Notes: generated by a model not told the origin, from the sequence alone. Counted from the first letter of the stretch, positions 9,791-20,474 are shown. The stretch: 64,000 bases of DNA from Bacillus sp. V5-8f (GCF_002863565.1 NZ_PGUW01000004.1:186001-250000), one strand, 5' to 3'. Translations and numbers: made by a program.

Positions 9791-11683
9791 ATGGATCTAT
9801 TATCAATAAAAGACCCATCGTTTCTAAAAAATATGAATAATGAACAACTGGAGCAGCTTTCAAATGAAATCCGCAAGTTTCTAATCCAGAAATTATCCGT
9901 AAGCGGAGGACATATTGGACCGAACCTCGGCGTTGTGGAACTGACGATTGCACTGCATAAGGAGTTCAATAGCCCGCAGGATAAAATAATCTGGGACGTA
10001 GGGCACCAATCCTATGTCCATAAAATTCTGACAGGCAGAGCTGGCGAGTTTGATACATTAAGAAAATACAAAGGTCTTTGTGGGTTTCCCAAGCGCAATG
10101 AAAGCGAGCATGATGTGTGGGAAACCGGCCACAGCTCAACCTCTTTGTCCGCGGCGATGGGGATGGCAATTGCACGTGATTTAAAAAAAGAGAAAAGCTT
10201 CATTCTTCCTGTTATAGGCGACGGTGCACTTACAGGAGGCATGGCGCTTGAAGCATTGAATCATATCGGCCATGAGAAGAAGGATATGATCGTCATCCTT
10301 AATGACAATGAAATGTCAATCGCGCCTAATGTCGGTGCTCTTCATAGTGTATTGGGCCGACTGCGAACGGCAGGGAAATATAATTGGGTAAAAGACGAGC
10401 TGGAATATCTTTTGAAGAAAATACCGGCAGTCGGAGGTAAACTGGCTTCAACGGCTGAAAGGTTAAAAGATAGCCTCAAGTATTTGCTGGTGTCCGGAAT
10501 ATTTTTCGAAGAACTAGGTTTTACCTATCTAGGACCTGTAGATGGCCACAATTATGAAGAGCTGTTTGACAACTTCCGCTATGCCAAGAAAACACAAGGA
10601 CCTGTCCTCCTGCATGTTATTACAAAAAAAGGGAAAGGCTATAATCCTGCGGAAACCGACAAAGTTGGGACATGGCATGGAACCGGTCCATACAAAATAG
10701 AAACAGGTGCTTTTGTGAAGCCCTTGAATGAACCGCCTGCTTGGAGCAAGCTCGTCAGTGAAACAGTCCGCGGACTGGCAAGAGAAGACGAACGCATTGT
10801 CGCCATTACGCCAGCGATGCCTGTAGGCTCAAAGCTTGAAGGATTTCAAAGCGAGTTTCCAGACCGGATGTATGATGTCGGAATTGCCGAGCAGCATGCA
10901 ACCACGGTTGCGGCAGGTCTTGCTACTCAGGGAATGAAGCCGTTTTTAGCCATATACTCTACATTCCTTCAGCGTGCATACGACCAAATGCTTCATGATG
11001 TTTGCCGCATGAACTTGAACGTTTTCATAGGGATTGATAGAGCCGGGCTTGTTGGGGCAGATGGTGAAACACATCAGGGAGTATTCGATATAGCATTTTT
11101 AAGGCATATGCCTAACTTAGTATTAATGATGCCGAAAGATGAAAACGAAGGGCAGCATATGGTTAATACCGCTATCAAATATGATGAAGGCCCGATTGCA
11201 ATGAGATTCCCGCGGGGCAACGGGCTAGGCGTCCCATTGGATGAAGAGCTCAAAGAAATACCAATTGGCTCATGGGAAGTGTTGAAAGAAGGTACAAATG
11301 CTGTCATTTTAACCTTTGGCACAACCATTCCGATGGCTTTGAAAGCTGCGTCACTGCTTGAAAAACAAGATTATTCTGTCAAAGTAGTCAACGCCCGCTT
11401 CATCAAGCCATTGGACGAGAAAATGCTTAGCAGCATCCTGGATTCGAAGCTGCCCATTTTAACGATTGAGGAAGCAGTTTTACAAGGCGGGTTCGGAAGC
11501 GCTGTTCTTGAGTTTGCGCATGATTATGGCGGACCGGCAGCCACGATTGACCGGATGGGAGTCCCTGACGAATTTATTGAACATGGGAGTGTCAATACCC
11601 TCCTGGAAGAAATTGGACTCACTGTTGATGGGGTCGTGCAGCGAGTCATTAATATCACACCAAAAAAGCAAAAAAGGGCATAG
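9791..11683 (+). CDS. dxs: 1-deoxy-D-xylulose-5-phosphate synthase
   Basis: This 630-residue thiamine diphosphate enzyme condenses pyruvate and glyceraldehyde 3-phosphate in the first step of the MEP isoprenoid pathway. The ThDP/Mg motif runs from GDGALTGG (near residue 145) to [10 protein letters not shown] (near 172). The pyrimidine-domain motifs GIAEQHA and [17 protein letters not shown] lie near 365-420, and a transketolase C-terminal domain ends the protein. The ribosome binding site is weak (AAAGTGAG). It precedes tlyA by only seven bases. Its neighbour ispA uses the downstream products of this pathway. Confidence 0.97.
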   Translation: MDLLSIKDPSFLKNMNNEQLEQLSNEIRKFLIQKLSVSGGHIGPNLGVVELTIALHKEFNSPQDKIIWDVGHQSYVHKILTGRAGEFDTLRKYKGLCGFPKRNESEHDVWETGHSSTSLSAAMGMAIARDLKKEKSFILPVIGDGALTGGMALEALNHIGHEKKDMIVILNDNEMSIAPNVGALHSVLGRLRTAGKYNWVKDELEYLLKKIPAVGGKLASTAERLKDSLKYLLVSGIFFEELGFTYLGPVDGHNYEELFDNFRYAKKTQGPVLLHVITKKGKGYNPAETDKVGTWHGTGPYKIETGAFVKPLNEPPAWSKLVSETVRGLAREDERIVAITPAMPVGSKLEGFQSEFPDRMYDVGIAEQHATTVAAGLATQGMKPFLAIYSTFLQRAYDQMLHDVCRMNLNVFIGIDRAGLVGADGETHQGVFDIAFLRHMPNLVLMMPKDENEGQHMVNTAIKYDEGPIAMRFPRGNGLGVPLDEELKEIPIGSWEVLKEGTNAVILTFGTTIPMALKAASLLEKQDYSVKVVNARFIKPLDEKMLSSILDSKLPILTIEEAVLQGGFGSAVLEFAHDYGGPAATIDRMGVPDEFIEHGSVNTLLEEIGLTVDGVVQRVINITPKKQKRA

Positions 11684-11690
11684 ATGACAC

Positions 11691-12545
11691 ATGAATGGAA
11701 AAAAAGAAAGACTGGATGTATTGTTAGTAGAAAAAGGGCTGGCTGAAACAAGGGAAAAGGCGAAGCGGTTGATTATGGCCGGCCTTGTATTCGGTAATGA
11801 AGAACGTTTGGACAAGCCCGGTGAAAAGGTTCCTGCCGACATGGAACTCGTAATCAAAGGGAAAGTGATGCCTTATGTTTCGCGGGGTGGCCTGAAGCTT
11901 GAAAAAGCCTTGCAGGTTTTTGACCTGGACGTAAAGGGCAAGGTCTTAATGGATATTGGGGCCTCTACAGGGGGGTTCACCGACTGTGCGCTGCAAAACG
12001 GTGCGAAAATGTCCTATGCCCTTGATGTTGGTTATAATCAGCTTGCCTGGAAACTCAGACAGGATGATCGTGTACAAGTAATGGAAAGAACCAATTTCCG
12101 ATATGTAACTCCAGGTGACCTGGAAGGGGAGATGCCGAATTTCGCCAGTATTGATGTATCATTCATCTCCTTAACCTTGATCCTTCCGGTGTTAAAAACT
12201 TTACTAGTTCAGCATAGCGATGTGGTGGCACTCGTTAAGCCCCAATTTGAAGCAGGGAAGGAACAGGTCGGCAAAAAGGGGATCGTACGCGATCCAAAAA
12301 TCCATGCGGAGGTCCTTGATAAGATTATTGCATTTGCTTTGCAGCAAGGGTATGAAGTAAAAGATGCCTCATTCTCTCCAATAACCGGAGGAGACGGCAA
12401 TATTGAATTCCTGCTTCACCTGTACTGGGACGGCAGTAAGGAACAAGGGGAAAATAAGCTTCGACAATCCGTTGAAGACATTGTGGCCCAAGCTCACCAG
12501 GAATTGAAAAAAACAAAAACACCGGATGAAACTGAAGGCTCCTGA
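11691..12545 (+). CDS. tlyA: TlyA-family rRNA (cytidine-2'-O)-methyltransferase / YqxC
   Basis: This 284-residue protein has an N-terminal S4 RNA-binding domain (RLDVLLVEKGLAETREKAKR, residues 6-25) and a FtsJ-like SAM methyltransferase domain. The SAM loop is DIGASTGGFTD (near residue 86), and ALVKPQFEAGKE carries the catalytic lysine region. Homologues methylate 16S and 23S rRNA and are sometimes misnamed haemolysins. It follows dxs by seven bases with no clear ribosome binding site, suggesting coupling. A terminator hairpin overlaps its stop codon. Confidence 0.93.
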   Translation: MNGKKERLDVLLVEKGLAETREKAKRLIMAGLVFGNEERLDKPGEKVPADMELVIKGKVMPYVSRGGLKLEKALQVFDLDVKGKVLMDIGASTGGFTDCALQNGAKMSYALDVGYNQLAWKLRQDDRVQVMERTNFRYVTPGDLEGEMPNFASIDVSFISLTLILPVLKTLLVQHSDVVALVKPQFEAGKEQVGKKGIVRDPKIHAEVLDKIIAFALQQGYEVKDASFSPITGGDGNIEFLLHLYWDGSKEQGENKLRQSVEDIVAQAHQELKKTKTPDETEGS

Positions 12546-12577
12546 GGCGAATAAAGCGCCTCCATGGAGCTTTTTCT
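12537..12577 (+). terminator. Terminator overlapping the end of tlyA
   Basis: An inner stem AGGCG/CGCCT and an outer GGCTCC/GGAGC form a two-part hairpin followed by TTTTTCTTTT. It separates the xseA-tlyA run from argR, which then has about 200 bases of AT-rich upstream sequence for its own promoter. Confidence 0.75.
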
Positions 12578-12756
12578 TTTGCTTAAAACCAATTGTATGG
12601 AATAAACCGTCCCTGCGAGGAAATTCTACACGGTAAGACAAATAATGAGATAAAAAGAAAGAAAATAAATGTACAATTTGCACTAAATCCGCTAACATTA
12701 CTTGTATAAAGCGTAATAACAAGTGCCGACTATTTCTCGAGAGGTGCATTTTTTAA

Positions 12757-13206
12757 ATGAATAAAGGACAGCGACACATAAAGATTAGAGAGATTATCGC
12801 TAACAATGACATAGAGACCCAGGACGACCTGGTTGATGAGCTTAAGAATGCAGGATTTAATGTTACTCAAGCAACCGTATCAAGGGATATAAAGGAACTG
12901 CATCTTGTAAAGGTGCCGTTGATGGATGGGCGTTATAAATACAGTCTGCCTGCCGATCAAAGGTTCAACCCTCTGCAAAAGCTAAAAAGGATGCTGATCG
13001 ATGCCTTTGTTCGCATTGAAGCAGCAAGTAATTTGCTGGTCATGAAAACACTGCCAGGGAATGCTCAGGCAATAGGGGCACTCATAGACAATCTCGACTG
13101 GGACGAAATCCTTGGAACGATTTGTGGTGACGACACCTGTTTAATTATTTGCCGGACGCCGGAGGACGCAGAAGCGATAACCAATAAATTTTTGGACATG
13201 CTCTAG
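12757..13206 (+). CDS. argR: Arginine repressor / activator ArgR (AhrC)
   Basis: This 149-residue regulator has an N-terminal winged helix ([20 protein letters not shown], then the recognition segment [14 protein letters not shown] near residues 36-50) and a C-terminal arginine-binding hexamerisation domain with the [10 protein letters not shown] motif near residue 126. It represses arginine synthesis and activates catabolism when arginine is bound. The ribosome binding site is AGAGGTG, rather far (about 12 bases) from the ATG. It lies between tlyA and recN, exactly as in B. subtilis. Confidence 0.97.
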   Translation: MNKGQRHIKIREIIANNDIETQDDLVDELKNAGFNVTQATVSRDIKELHLVKVPLMDGRYKYSLPADQRFNPLQKLKRMLIDAFVRIEAASNLLVMKTLPGNAQAIGALIDNLDWDEILGTICGDDTCLIICRTPEDAEAITNKFLDML

Positions 13207-13227
13207 TTTGGGAGAGGTGAATTGAGC

Positions 13228-14943
13228 TTGTTAGTGGAACTTTCTATCAAAAATTTTGCGATCATCGAAGCCCTTTCGATTTCACTTGAAAAGGGTTTAA
13301 CTGTTTTGACAGGGGAAACGGGAGCTGGTAAATCTATTATCATTGACGCAGTACATTTGCTTGTCGGCGGACGGGGATCTTCCGAATTCGTTAGGCACGG
13401 AGAATCGAAGGCGGAAATCGAGGGTTTGTTTCAACTGGATGACGATATACACCCGGTTTTTTTAAAGGCCGAGGAATTTGGTATAGATGTTAGTGATGGA
13501 ATGATAGTACTGCGCCGTGAAATGTCAGCATCAGGCAAGAGTGTTTGCCGGGTTAATGGCAAGCTTGTAACAATTGCAGTCTTACGGGAAATCGGCCGTT
13601 CCCTTATCGATATCCATGGACAGCACGAACACCAGGAATTAATGGATGAGCGACTTCATATGCAGTTATTGGATCAGTTTGGAGGAAAAAAACTAGCTGA
13701 AGCCGCCTCGGAATATGAAACATTGTATAAGAAATATGATACGGTTGCCAAGCAGCTTAAAAAGCTGAGCCAGAACGAGCAGCAAATGGTTCACCGTCTT
13801 GATTTGATTCACTTCCAGCATGAAGAAATCCAAAAGGCGGACCTAAAGTTTCAGGAAGATGAAAAGTTGTCAGAGGAAAGAAAGAAAATCAATAACTTTG
13901 AAAAGATACATGAAGCCCTCCAAACTGCATATCAGGCGCTTCGTGAAGAACAACGGGGGCTTGATTGGTTATCTGTAGCGATGAACAATATGGAGGAAGC
14001 GGCCGGAATTGATGAATCGATCCAGCAGCTTTCAGAAACGGTGGCGAACAGTTATTATAATCTGGAGGATGCCGCAGCAGGTATAAGAAACCAGCTTGAT
14101 GTACTGGAATTTGATCCTGAGCGGCTTGACTTCATTGAAAACAGGCTGAACGAAATCAATCAGCTAAAAAGAAAATATGGTAAAACCATCGAAGAAATCC
14201 TGGAATACGGCGCTGCCATTGAGGAAGAAATCGAAACGATTCTTAATCGTGAAACCCATATTGCCAAACTCGAAGGCGAAATGAAATCGATTAGAGCAGA
14301 TCTCTTGGTGGAAGCAAAAAATCTTTCCGACCTTCGGATGAAGTACGCTAAGCATTTAACGAAAAACATCCACCAAGAACTTAAAGAGCTGTATATGGAG
14401 AAAACGGTTTTTGAAGTTCATTTCCATAAAACAGCCTTTACCTACGATTCATCACAGGAAGGGGGCATACTCCCTGGAGGGCTGGATGAACTTGAGTTTT
14501 ATATTTCGACCAACCCGGGAGAGCCTTTAAAACCTCTTTCTAAAATTGCCTCAGGCGGTGAACTGTCAAGGATCATGCTAGCGTTAAAAAGCATCTTCTC
14601 TAAACACCAAGGAGTCACTTCCATTATATTTGATGAAGTCGATACGGGTGTCAGCGGCAGGGTTGCCCAGGCGATAGCCGAAAAAATCTATAGAGTCGCT
14701 GTTGGCTCCCAGGTGCTTTGCATTTCACACCTGCCCCAGGTAGCTGCGATGGCAGACACCCATTTATTTATTTCTAAAAACATTAAAAGCGGTAGAACCA
14801 AAACCTCTGTTCTTCCTCTTGGAAATGATGAAAAGATTAAAGAAATCGGGAGAATGATTTCAGGGGTAGAGATAACGGACCTCACAAAGAAACATGCAAA
14901 GGAGCTTATAGAACAGGCTGAACAGTTAAAGGAAGCAAAATAG
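13228..14943 (+). CDS. recN: DNA repair protein RecN
   Basis: This 571-residue SMC-like ATPase works in double-strand break repair. It has Walker A GETGAGKS near residue 29, central coiled coils (about 150-400), the signature ASGGELSRIMLALK near 440 and Walker B IIFDEVDTGVSG near 470. I chose the TTG at 13228, which gives the family start LVELSIKNFAI and sits eight bases after GGGAGAGGTGA; the TTG two codons earlier is too close to that site. A terminator follows. Confidence 0.96.
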   Translation: MLVELSIKNFAIIEALSISLEKGLTVLTGETGAGKSIIIDAVHLLVGGRGSSEFVRHGESKAEIEGLFQLDDDIHPVFLKAEEFGIDVSDGMIVLRREMSASGKSVCRVNGKLVTIAVLREIGRSLIDIHGQHEHQELMDERLHMQLLDQFGGKKLAEAASEYETLYKKYDTVAKQLKKLSQNEQQMVHRLDLIHFQHEEIQKADLKFQEDEKLSEERKKINNFEKIHEALQTAYQALREEQRGLDWLSVAMNNMEEAAGIDESIQQLSETVANSYYNLEDAAAGIRNQLDVLEFDPERLDFIENRLNEINQLKRKYGKTIEEILEYGAAIEEEIETILNRETHIAKLEGEMKSIRADLLVEAKNLSDLRMKYAKHLTKNIHQELKELYMEKTVFEVHFHKTAFTYDSSQEGGILPGGLDELEFYISTNPGEPLKPLSKIASGGELSRIMLALKSIFSKHQGVTSIIFDEVDTGVSGRVAQAIAEKIYRVAVGSQVLCISHLPQVAAMADTHLFISKNIKSGRTKTSVLPLGNDEKIKEIGRMISGVEITDLTKKHAKELIEQAEQLKEAK

Positions 14944-15004
14944 TTCCGCTTACTCGTATCACTCTGGAAAACAGAATGAAAATTATGTAAATGTTGATTC
15001 GTTG

Positions 15005-15036
15005 AAAAGCTATCCGTTTTTGGATGGCTTTTATTT
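15005..15036 (+). terminator. Terminator of recN
   Basis: AAAGCTATCC pairs with GGATGGCTTT (one G-U) around a six-base loop and is followed by TTATTTT. It separates recN from spoIVB. Confidence 0.75.
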
Positions 15037-15066
15037 TGCAGTAAAGTTATAAATGCAAGCTAGGAG

Positions 15067-15087
15067 GGCTACATTAAAAGTGTAGCC
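15067..15087 (+). other. Seven-base-pair hairpin upstream of spoIVB
   Basis: GGCTACA and TGTAGCC flank a seven-base loop, about 40 bases before the spoIVB start. No T-run follows, so it is not a typical terminator. Its role is unknown; it could be a leader structure or an operator. Confidence 0.3.
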
Positions 15088-15128
15088 TAAAGCAGGGGTA
15101 ATTAGATAGAAGCGAGGAGAGTGAACAG

Positions 15129-16421
15129 ATGAAGCTATGGATAAACAGAATAATCGGTGGAATCCTCCTTGTTTCGCTAATAGCATTAGGGTTATACCAG
15201 CCATTTAGTGACTATATTTCAATCCCGAAGAAAGTGGTCCTGTTTGAAGGGGAAAATTACCGCTTGCCATCTGCATTACCAGTAACGGCAAGGGTGATTA
15301 CCGCTGAGTCTGGGGCCACCGTGGATAAATCAGGCAATGCGGTTACGGTTAAGGCAGAAAAACCTGGTACGAATGAACTTCTCTTGGAGTTTGCCGGATT
15401 ACCGGCGAAAAAGGTCGATGTGGAAATTATTAAGGATTTTAAGGTAGTCCCAGGGGGGCAATCGATTGGCGTCAAGCTTAATACATTAGGGGTTCTTGTT
15501 GTAGGCCATCATTTGGTGGATACACCAAATGGCAAAAAATCACCGGGTGAAATCGCAAAGATACAAGTCGGCGATATTATTACAAAAATTAACAACCAAA
15601 CAATTACAAAAATGTCAGACGTAACTCCATTTGTACAAGCCGCTGGCAAAAGTGGGCAACCATTGCAACTTGTGATAAACCGTGAAAAACAAACAATGAA
15701 AGCAACACTTAAACCTCTAAAGGATAAGAACGAAGGGATGTACAAGCTAGGCCTTTACATTCGTGATTCAGCAGCAGGCATTGGCACGATGACTTTTTTT
15801 CATCCAGAAACAAAGAAATATGGGGCTTTGGGCCATGTCATTTCTGATATGGACACAAAAAAGCCCATTGTCGTGAAGGATGGACATATTGTACGGTCGA
15901 CAGTAACATCTATTGAAAAAGGAAGCAACGGTGACCCGGGTGAAAAACTGGCTCGATTCTCGTCAAATAGGCAAGTGATCGGCAATATTAAGATGAACAG
16001 CCCATTCGGTATATTTGGGAAACTAAATCAGAGTGTAAATAACGGAATCGCGGATAAGCCAATTCCCATAACTCTATCCAATGAAGTAAAGGAAGGACCA
16101 GCCAAAATCTTTACCGTTGTGAATGGGTCTGAGGTAGAGGAATTTGATATCGAGATTGTCAGTACGATTCCTCAAAAATTTCCTGCCACAAAAGGAATGG
16201 TGTTAAAAGTGACTGATAAGGAGCTGCTCGCTAAAACAGGCGGCATCGTGCAGGGAATGAGCGGTAGTCCGATCATCCAAAATGGAAAATTAATTGGAGC
16301 AGTTACCCACGTTTTTGTCAATGATCCCACTAGCGGTTATGGAGTTCACATCGAATGGATGTTAAACGAGGCAGGGATCAATATATATGAAAAAACAAAC
16401 ACATCTCCCAAGGCAAGTTAA
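15129..16421 (+). CDS. spoIVB: SpoIVB serine peptidase (S55 family)
   Basis: This 430-residue sporulation protease has an N-terminal membrane anchor (about residues 5-25), a PDZ domain (about 120-195, with [13 protein letters not shown]) and a C-terminal S55 peptidase domain. The catalytic histidine lies in GALGHVISD and the serine in QGMSGSPI near residue 380. In B. subtilis it is made in the forespore under SigG, is secreted to the intermembrane space, and cleaves SpoIVFA to trigger pro-SigK processing. It sits directly upstream of spo0A, as in other Bacillaceae. The ribosome binding site is GAGGAG. Confidence 0.97.
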   Translation: MKLWINRIIGGILLVSLIALGLYQPFSDYISIPKKVVLFEGENYRLPSALPVTARVITAESGATVDKSGNAVTVKAEKPGTNELLLEFAGLPAKKVDVEIIKDFKVVPGGQSIGVKLNTLGVLVVGHHLVDTPNGKKSPGEIAKIQVGDIITKINNQTITKMSDVTPFVQAAGKSGQPLQLVINREKQTMKATLKPLKDKNEGMYKLGLYIRDSAAGIGTMTFFHPETKKYGALGHVISDMDTKKPIVVKDGHIVRSTVTSIEKGSNGDPGEKLARFSSNRQVIGNIKMNSPFGIFGKLNQSVNNGIADKPIPITLSNEVKEGPAKIFTVVNGSEVEEFDIEIVSTIPQKFPATKGMVLKVTDKELLAKTGGIVQGMSGSPIIQNGKLIGAVTHVFVNDPTSGYGVHIEWMLNEAGINIYEKTNTSPKAS

Positions 16422-16440
16422 ATAAAAAAACGCTTAACTG

Positions 16441-16512
16441 ACAGGGGACACGCCCGACGAACTTTTTCTAGGATCTAGATGAAATTTCGTGGGTATGTTC
16501 CCTGTGTTTTTT
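16441..16512 (+). terminator. Long hairpin terminator between spoIVB and spo0A
   Basis: ACAGGGGACA pairs with TGTTCCCTGT (one G-U) across a 45-base interior that itself pairs in part (CCCGACGAA with TTTCGTGGG), and a run of six T follows. The long, nested arms are larger than a usual terminator and could be a degenerate palindromic repeat used as one. Confidence 0.65.
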
Positions 16513-16578
16513 GCCATACAAAAACAACATTCTCCATTTTTTACTTGCCTTTTTTGTGGTAGACTAAAGTCAGGGATT

Positions 16579-16585
16579 TTCGACA
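16579..16585 (-). promoter_or_regulatory. Candidate 0A box, distal
   Basis: TTCGACA is the reverse complement of the Spo0A-binding core TGTCGAA. It lies 180 bases upstream of spo0A. Autoregulation of spo0A through 0A boxes is known in B. subtilis; binding here is inferred from the match. Confidence 0.5.
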
Positions 16586-16690
16586 TACATGATTAACATT
16601 ATATCGAATATAGTCGAAAATAAGAGTTAAATCGAGAAAAAAGGCGATTCTGTATTATTTTTCTAAATTTAAAGGGATTTTCATTCCCAT

Positions 16691-16697
16691 TGTCGAA
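16691..16697 (+). promoter_or_regulatory. Candidate 0A box, proximal
   Basis: TGTCGAA matches the 0A-box core exactly, 69 bases before the spo0A start. A weaker relative, TAGTCGAA, lies at 16611-16618. Together with the distal box these form a cluster across the spo0A promoter region. Confidence 0.55.
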
Positions 16698-16765
16698 AAG
16701 TTCAATTACAATAGAATTTAGAAAATTAGAAAAAACACCTATTGTAATTGAGGAGGAAATCAAGG

Positions 16766-17560
16766 GTGAAAAAAATAAAAGTATGCGTTGTAGATGATAA
16801 TAGAGAGCTCGTCTCATTGCTGGAGGAGTACATCTCCAGCCAAGAAGATATGGAAGTCATCGGCGTTGCCCATAATGGCCAGGATTGTTTAAATTTGTTG
16901 GACACCACAAACCCAGACGTTTTAATTCTGGACATTATCATGCCTCACCTAGACGGCCTCGCAGTGCTGCAAAAAATAAGGGAAACCAATCTTGGGAAGG
17001 TTCCGAATGTCATCATGCTTACTGCATTCGGCCAGGAGGATGTAACAAAGAAAGCAGTAGATTTAGGTGCTTCTTATTTTATCCTAAAGCCTTTTGATAT
17101 GGAGAACCTGGCTGGCCATATACGCCAGGTAAGCGGCAAAACAAGTAATATTTTAAAAAAGCAGCCGCAATACAGTTACCGACCGAGCCAGGCGGATTCA
17201 AAGCCAAAGAATCTAAGTGCCAGCATCACAAGCATCATCCATGAAATCGGTGTCCCTGCACATATTAAAGGATATCTGTATTTACGCGAAGCTATCTCCA
17301 TGGTCTATAACGATATTGAGCTGCTTGGCTCAATTACGAAGGTCCTTTACCCCGATATCGCTAAAAAATATAATACTACAGCCAGCCGTGTTGAGCGTGC
17401 GATCCGGCATGCGATTGAAGTAGCTTGGAGCCGCGGCAATATTGAATCGATCTCATCCTTATTCGGATACACCGTCAGTATGTCCAAGGCAAAGCCTACA
17501 AATTCCGAATTCATTGCAATGGTCGCAGATAAGTTAAGGCTGGAACATAAGGCTTCTTGA
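16766..17560 (+). CDS. spo0A: Sporulation master regulator Spo0A
   Basis: This 264-residue response regulator has a receiver domain (residues 1-125) with acidic pocket D10/D11, phosphoacceptor D56 ([11 protein letters not shown]) and conserved K in LKPFD. A variable hinge (about 130-155) leads to the Spo0A-specific effector domain (about 158-264), including [20 protein letters not shown] and [19 protein letters not shown]. Phosphorylated Spo0A binds 0A boxes to start sporulation and control biofilm and stress genes. The start is GTG, eight bases after AGGAGGAAA; in-frame upstream codons lack spacing to that site. Candidate 0A boxes lie upstream. Confidence 0.98.
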   Translation: MKKIKVCVVDDNRELVSLLEEYISSQEDMEVIGVAHNGQDCLNLLDTTNPDVLILDIIMPHLDGLAVLQKIRETNLGKVPNVIMLTAFGQEDVTKKAVDLGASYFILKPFDMENLAGHIRQVSGKTSNILKKQPQYSYRPSQADSKPKNLSASITSIIHEIGVPAHIKGYLYLREAISMVYNDIELLGSITKVLYPDIAKKYNTTASRVERAIRHAIEVAWSRGNIESISSLFGYTVSMSKAKPTNSEFIAMVADKLRLEHKAS

Positions 17561-17595
17561 AAGGGTTAGAAGTATTGGATAAAGGAACTTCCCGC

Positions 17596-17624
17596 AGACC
17601 TCAGGAAAAATGGGGTCTTTTTTA
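17596..17624 (+). terminator. Terminator of spo0A
   Basis: AGACC and GGTCT flank a 13-base loop and are followed by seven T. The next 260 bases carry no gene that I can support. The yqi/mmg genes found after spo0A in B. subtilis are absent here. Confidence 0.7.
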
Positions 17625-17891
17625 ATTTTCTGAGAAAATGTAATCGTTTTATTTTTCTTTTAAAATCTTTATCGTTTGTTTTATTAATTTATAGGACATC
17701 ATTAATGGACTTGCTTCAAGCTAAAGGAGAGGGGAAAGTTTCCATCGGATTATGGCTTTTCCTGATACTACCCTCTAAATAAAAACGATGGAGAAAAAAG
17801 CTGGACAAAACCACAAAAAGCACCTTTTTTGCTGAATATAATCATATTTATTATGAACGCTAATGTTGGTTACGTTTAGAAAAGAAATAAC

Positions 17892-17921
17892 AAAAGGCCC
17901 GTGAATGAATCGCGGGTCTTT
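17892..17921 (-). terminator. Terminator of yqzF
   Basis: Read on the minus strand, AAAGACCCGC and the partner CGGGCCTTT form a stem followed by TGTTATTTCTTTT. It starts one base after the yqzF stop codon. Confidence 0.7.
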
Positions 17922-17922
17922 G

Positions 17923-18153
17923 TTATTTGAATCTATTTTGTACTTTATTTTCCTTTCGGTCACGATAAAGAACAAACCCAGCGATAAAACCAATACCTCC
18001 CACACAAAGGACAAGGCCTGCCAGGAACTGCATCCACAGCGCCGGATAGGGAAACTGTAGAATGCCGAAAAGCATATCTCTCATGATCTTAATTCCATAT
18101 GCCGCAAGTGCCCCAGGTATAAAAAGGACTAGAAAAGCCAATAACCGTTTCAT
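17923..18153 (-). CDS. yqzF: DUF2627 membrane protein YqzF
   Basis: This 76-residue protein has two predicted membrane helices (about residues 4-22 and 40-63) joined by a segment with IKIMRDMLFGILQFPYPALW, and a basic tail YRDRKENKVQ. It closely follows the B. subtilis YqzF/DUF2627 pattern as I recall it. The function is unknown. It is divergent from bkdR, the same neighbour as in B. subtilis, which supports the call. A terminator follows its stop. Confidence 0.85.
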   Translation of the reverse strand: MKRLLAFLVLFIPGALAAYGIKIMRDMLFGILQFPYPALWMQFLAGLVLCVGGIGFIAGFVLYRDRKENKVQNRFK

Positions 18154-18321
18154 GCAGGTGTTTTCCCCTCTAAAAAAGATTCACACAAAAATCATAGTTG
18201 ATTTATAAGATTTGTCAAGCCTGTACAACTTCTTTAAAATGAAGACAAAATAAGAAAATTTTTTCATATAGATCAAGAGAACTCTGAATTTCTTTGCAAT
18301 TGTCGCTGGGAGGGCATTGCC

Positions 18322-20394
18322 ATGCAAAAGGTAATGATAGTAGGGGCAGGAACCGGTGGGACTGCCATATTGAATATCCTGATGGAAAGTCAAACTCTTT
18401 TTATTCAATGTATGGTAGACATTAATTTGGAAGCCCGGGGAGTCCAGCTTGCTAGAGAGCTTGGAATCCGGACAGGGACCAACTGGAAGGAGTATCTGGA
18501 TGATTCTCTTGATATCGTTATTGAAGCGACGGGAGATGAACGGGTATTTGAAGAAATACGACAAATTGGACGCGGAAGGTTTGTGCTCATCCCGGGCAGT
18601 GTTGCTTACATCATCGCAAAGCTCTTTGATGAGAAGAGGGATTTGATTGATAAGCTGAAAAAAGAAAAAAATAAACATGACTTAATTTTTAATACTACCA
18701 ATGACGGCATGATCGTTGTTGACCAGAGAGAGGAAATCATTCTTTTCAACCGTAGTGCGGAACGCATGGTGGAAGCAAAGCATGAGAAAGTCCTTGGTAA
18801 ACCAATTACCGAAGTAATACCGGGAAGCCGTCTCCCTGACATCCTCAAAACGAAACGGATGGAAGTCAATCAGGCGCAGGAACTGAATAATGGCAGGAAA
18901 ATCATCACTACCCGTATTCCACTTACTGATGAGAATGAAAAAGTGGTCGGGGCTTTTGCTGTTTTCAAGGATATTACAGAAGTAGTGGCCCTCGCTGAAG
19001 AAATTACGAACCTGAAAGAAGTTCAGACAATGCTTGAGGCAATAATCCAGTCGAGTGATGACGCCATATCCGTAGTCGATGAACAGGGGCATGGAATCCT
19101 CATTAATCCGGCTTATACAAGAATTACCGGGTTGAGTAAGGAAGAGGTAATCGGAAAACCTGCTACAACTGATATTTACGAAGGGGAAAGCATGCATATG
19201 CAGGTGTTAAAGACGAGAAGGCCAGTTAGGGGTGTAAATCTTCGGGTTGGCCCGCTGAAAAAAGATGTCATTGTCAATGTAGCGCCAATCATTGTTGACA
19301 ACCGGCTGAAAGGCAGCGTAGGCGTCATCCATGATGTATCCGAAATCCGCCGGCTGACAAAGGAGCTAGACCGTGCACGGCAAATAATCCGGACTCTTGA
19401 GGCAAAGTATTCGTTTGCTGACATCATCGGGGAATCAGAAGAGATGAAGCTGGCGGTCGAACAGGCAAAGCTGAGCGCGAAAACGCCTGCTACCGTCCTG
19501 CTCAGGGGAGAGTCAGGAACCGGCAAAGAGCTGTTTGCTCATGCGATTCATAATGCGAGTGAAAAGAAATTCAATACATTTGTGCGCGTCAACTGTGCAG
19601 CCCTTTCTGAATCATTGCTTGAGAGCGAGCTGTTCGGCTACGAGGAAGGTGCATTTTCAGGGGCAAAGCGCGGCGGTAAACGCGGGTTATTTGAGGAGGC
19701 GAACAACGGCAGTATTTTTCTTGACGAAATTGGGGAATTATCACCGAACATCCAGGCAAAACTGCTAAGGGTCCTACAGGAAAATGAAATTGTCAGGGTT
19801 GGAGGCACAAAACCGGTGCCGATTCATGTAAGGGTAATCGCCGCCACTAACTTAAATCTTGAGAAAGCAATTACGATTGGGAGCTTCAGGGAGGATTTAT
19901 ACTTTCGGTTGAACCGGATACCCATTATAATCCCTCCGCTGAGAAAAAGAAAAGATGATATAAAGGCGCTTACCACGCATTTAATCCAAAAAATCAATCA
20001 GGAATATGGCCGGAATGTTGAAGGAATTTCCCTCCCTGCGATTGAAAAATTGAAGCAATATCATTGGCCTGGGAATGTGAGGGAGCTGGAAAACATCCTA
20101 GGAAGAGCTATCATTTTTATGGGGATAAATGAAACCGCGATGGAAGCTGGACATATTCCTGACCTCATCGAAGGTGTAGAGAGAAGCGTTAATGTGTCCA
20201 AACCCCCTCTTGAAGTCGTGAAACAAAAACCATTATCTGAAACGATGGATAGGTATGAACGAGAAGTTATTAAACAAGCATTGATTAACCATAAAGGGAA
20301 CAAAACAGCCACCGCAAAATCACTGGGAATTTCTGTTAGAAGTCTTTATTACAAAATGGAAAAATTCCATCTTGCACATTACAGCACGCAATAA
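18322..20394 (+). CDS. bkdR: Sigma-54-dependent activator of the bkd operon
   Basis: This 690-residue enhancer-binding protein has an N-terminal Rossmann-like region (VGAGTGGTA, residues 6-14), two PAS domains (about 120-225 and 240-350), an AAA+ domain (about 365-600) and a C-terminal Fis-type helix-turn-helix ([19 protein letters not shown]). The AAA+ domain has Walker A GESGTGKE, the sigma-54 contact loop as GAFSGA instead of the usual GAFTGA, and Walker [11 protein letters not shown]. It should activate the sigma-54 promoter found 80 bases downstream of its stop. In B. subtilis BkdR, with SigL, drives use of isoleucine and valine. Confidence 0.95.
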   Translation: MQKVMIVGAGTGGTAILNILMESQTLFIQCMVDINLEARGVQLARELGIRTGTNWKEYLDDSLDIVIEATGDERVFEEIRQIGRGRFVLIPGSVAYIIAKLFDEKRDLIDKLKKEKNKHDLIFNTTNDGMIVVDQREEIILFNRSAERMVEAKHEKVLGKPITEVIPGSRLPDILKTKRMEVNQAQELNNGRKIITTRIPLTDENEKVVGAFAVFKDITEVVALAEEITNLKEVQTMLEAIIQSSDDAISVVDEQGHGILINPAYTRITGLSKEEVIGKPATTDIYEGESMHMQVLKTRRPVRGVNLRVGPLKKDVIVNVAPIIVDNRLKGSVGVIHDVSEIRRLTKELDRARQIIRTLEAKYSFADIIGESEEMKLAVEQAKLSAKTPATVLLRGESGTGKELFAHAIHNASEKKFNTFVRVNCAALSESLLESELFGYEEGAFSGAKRGGKRGLFEEANNGSIFLDEIGELSPNIQAKLLRVLQENEIVRVGGTKPVPIHVRVIAATNLNLEKAITIGSFREDLYFRLNRIPIIIPPLRKRKDDIKALTTHLIQKINQEYGRNVEGISLPAIEKLKQYHWPGNVRELENILGRAIIFMGINETAMEAGHIPDLIEGVERSVNVSKPPLEVVKQKPLSETMDRYEREVIKQALINHKGNKTATAKSLGISVRSLYYKMEKFHLAHYSTQ

Positions 20395-20421
20395 TTTGCA
20401 TGGTATGCAAATTATTGCGTG
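20385..20421. promoter_or_regulatory. 16-bp perfect inverted repeat, candidate BkdR enhancer
   Basis: CACGCAATAATTTGCA and its exact reverse complement flank a five-base centre, overlapping the bkdR stop codon. No T-run follows on the plus strand. The centre lies about 97 bases upstream of the expected start of the sigma-54 promoter, the usual distance for an enhancer of a sigma-54 activator. It could instead be a terminator-like hairpin of bkdR. Confidence 0.55.
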
Positions 20422-20474
20422 AAGAATAACAGGAAAACGTCAGCGGATATTGTTTTTATACATATAAATAAAAT

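Noticed and set aside
9552..9809. An 85-codon plus-strand ORF between ispA and dxs.
   Set aside because: It is a readthrough of three hairpins, has no ribosome binding site and overlaps the dxs start.
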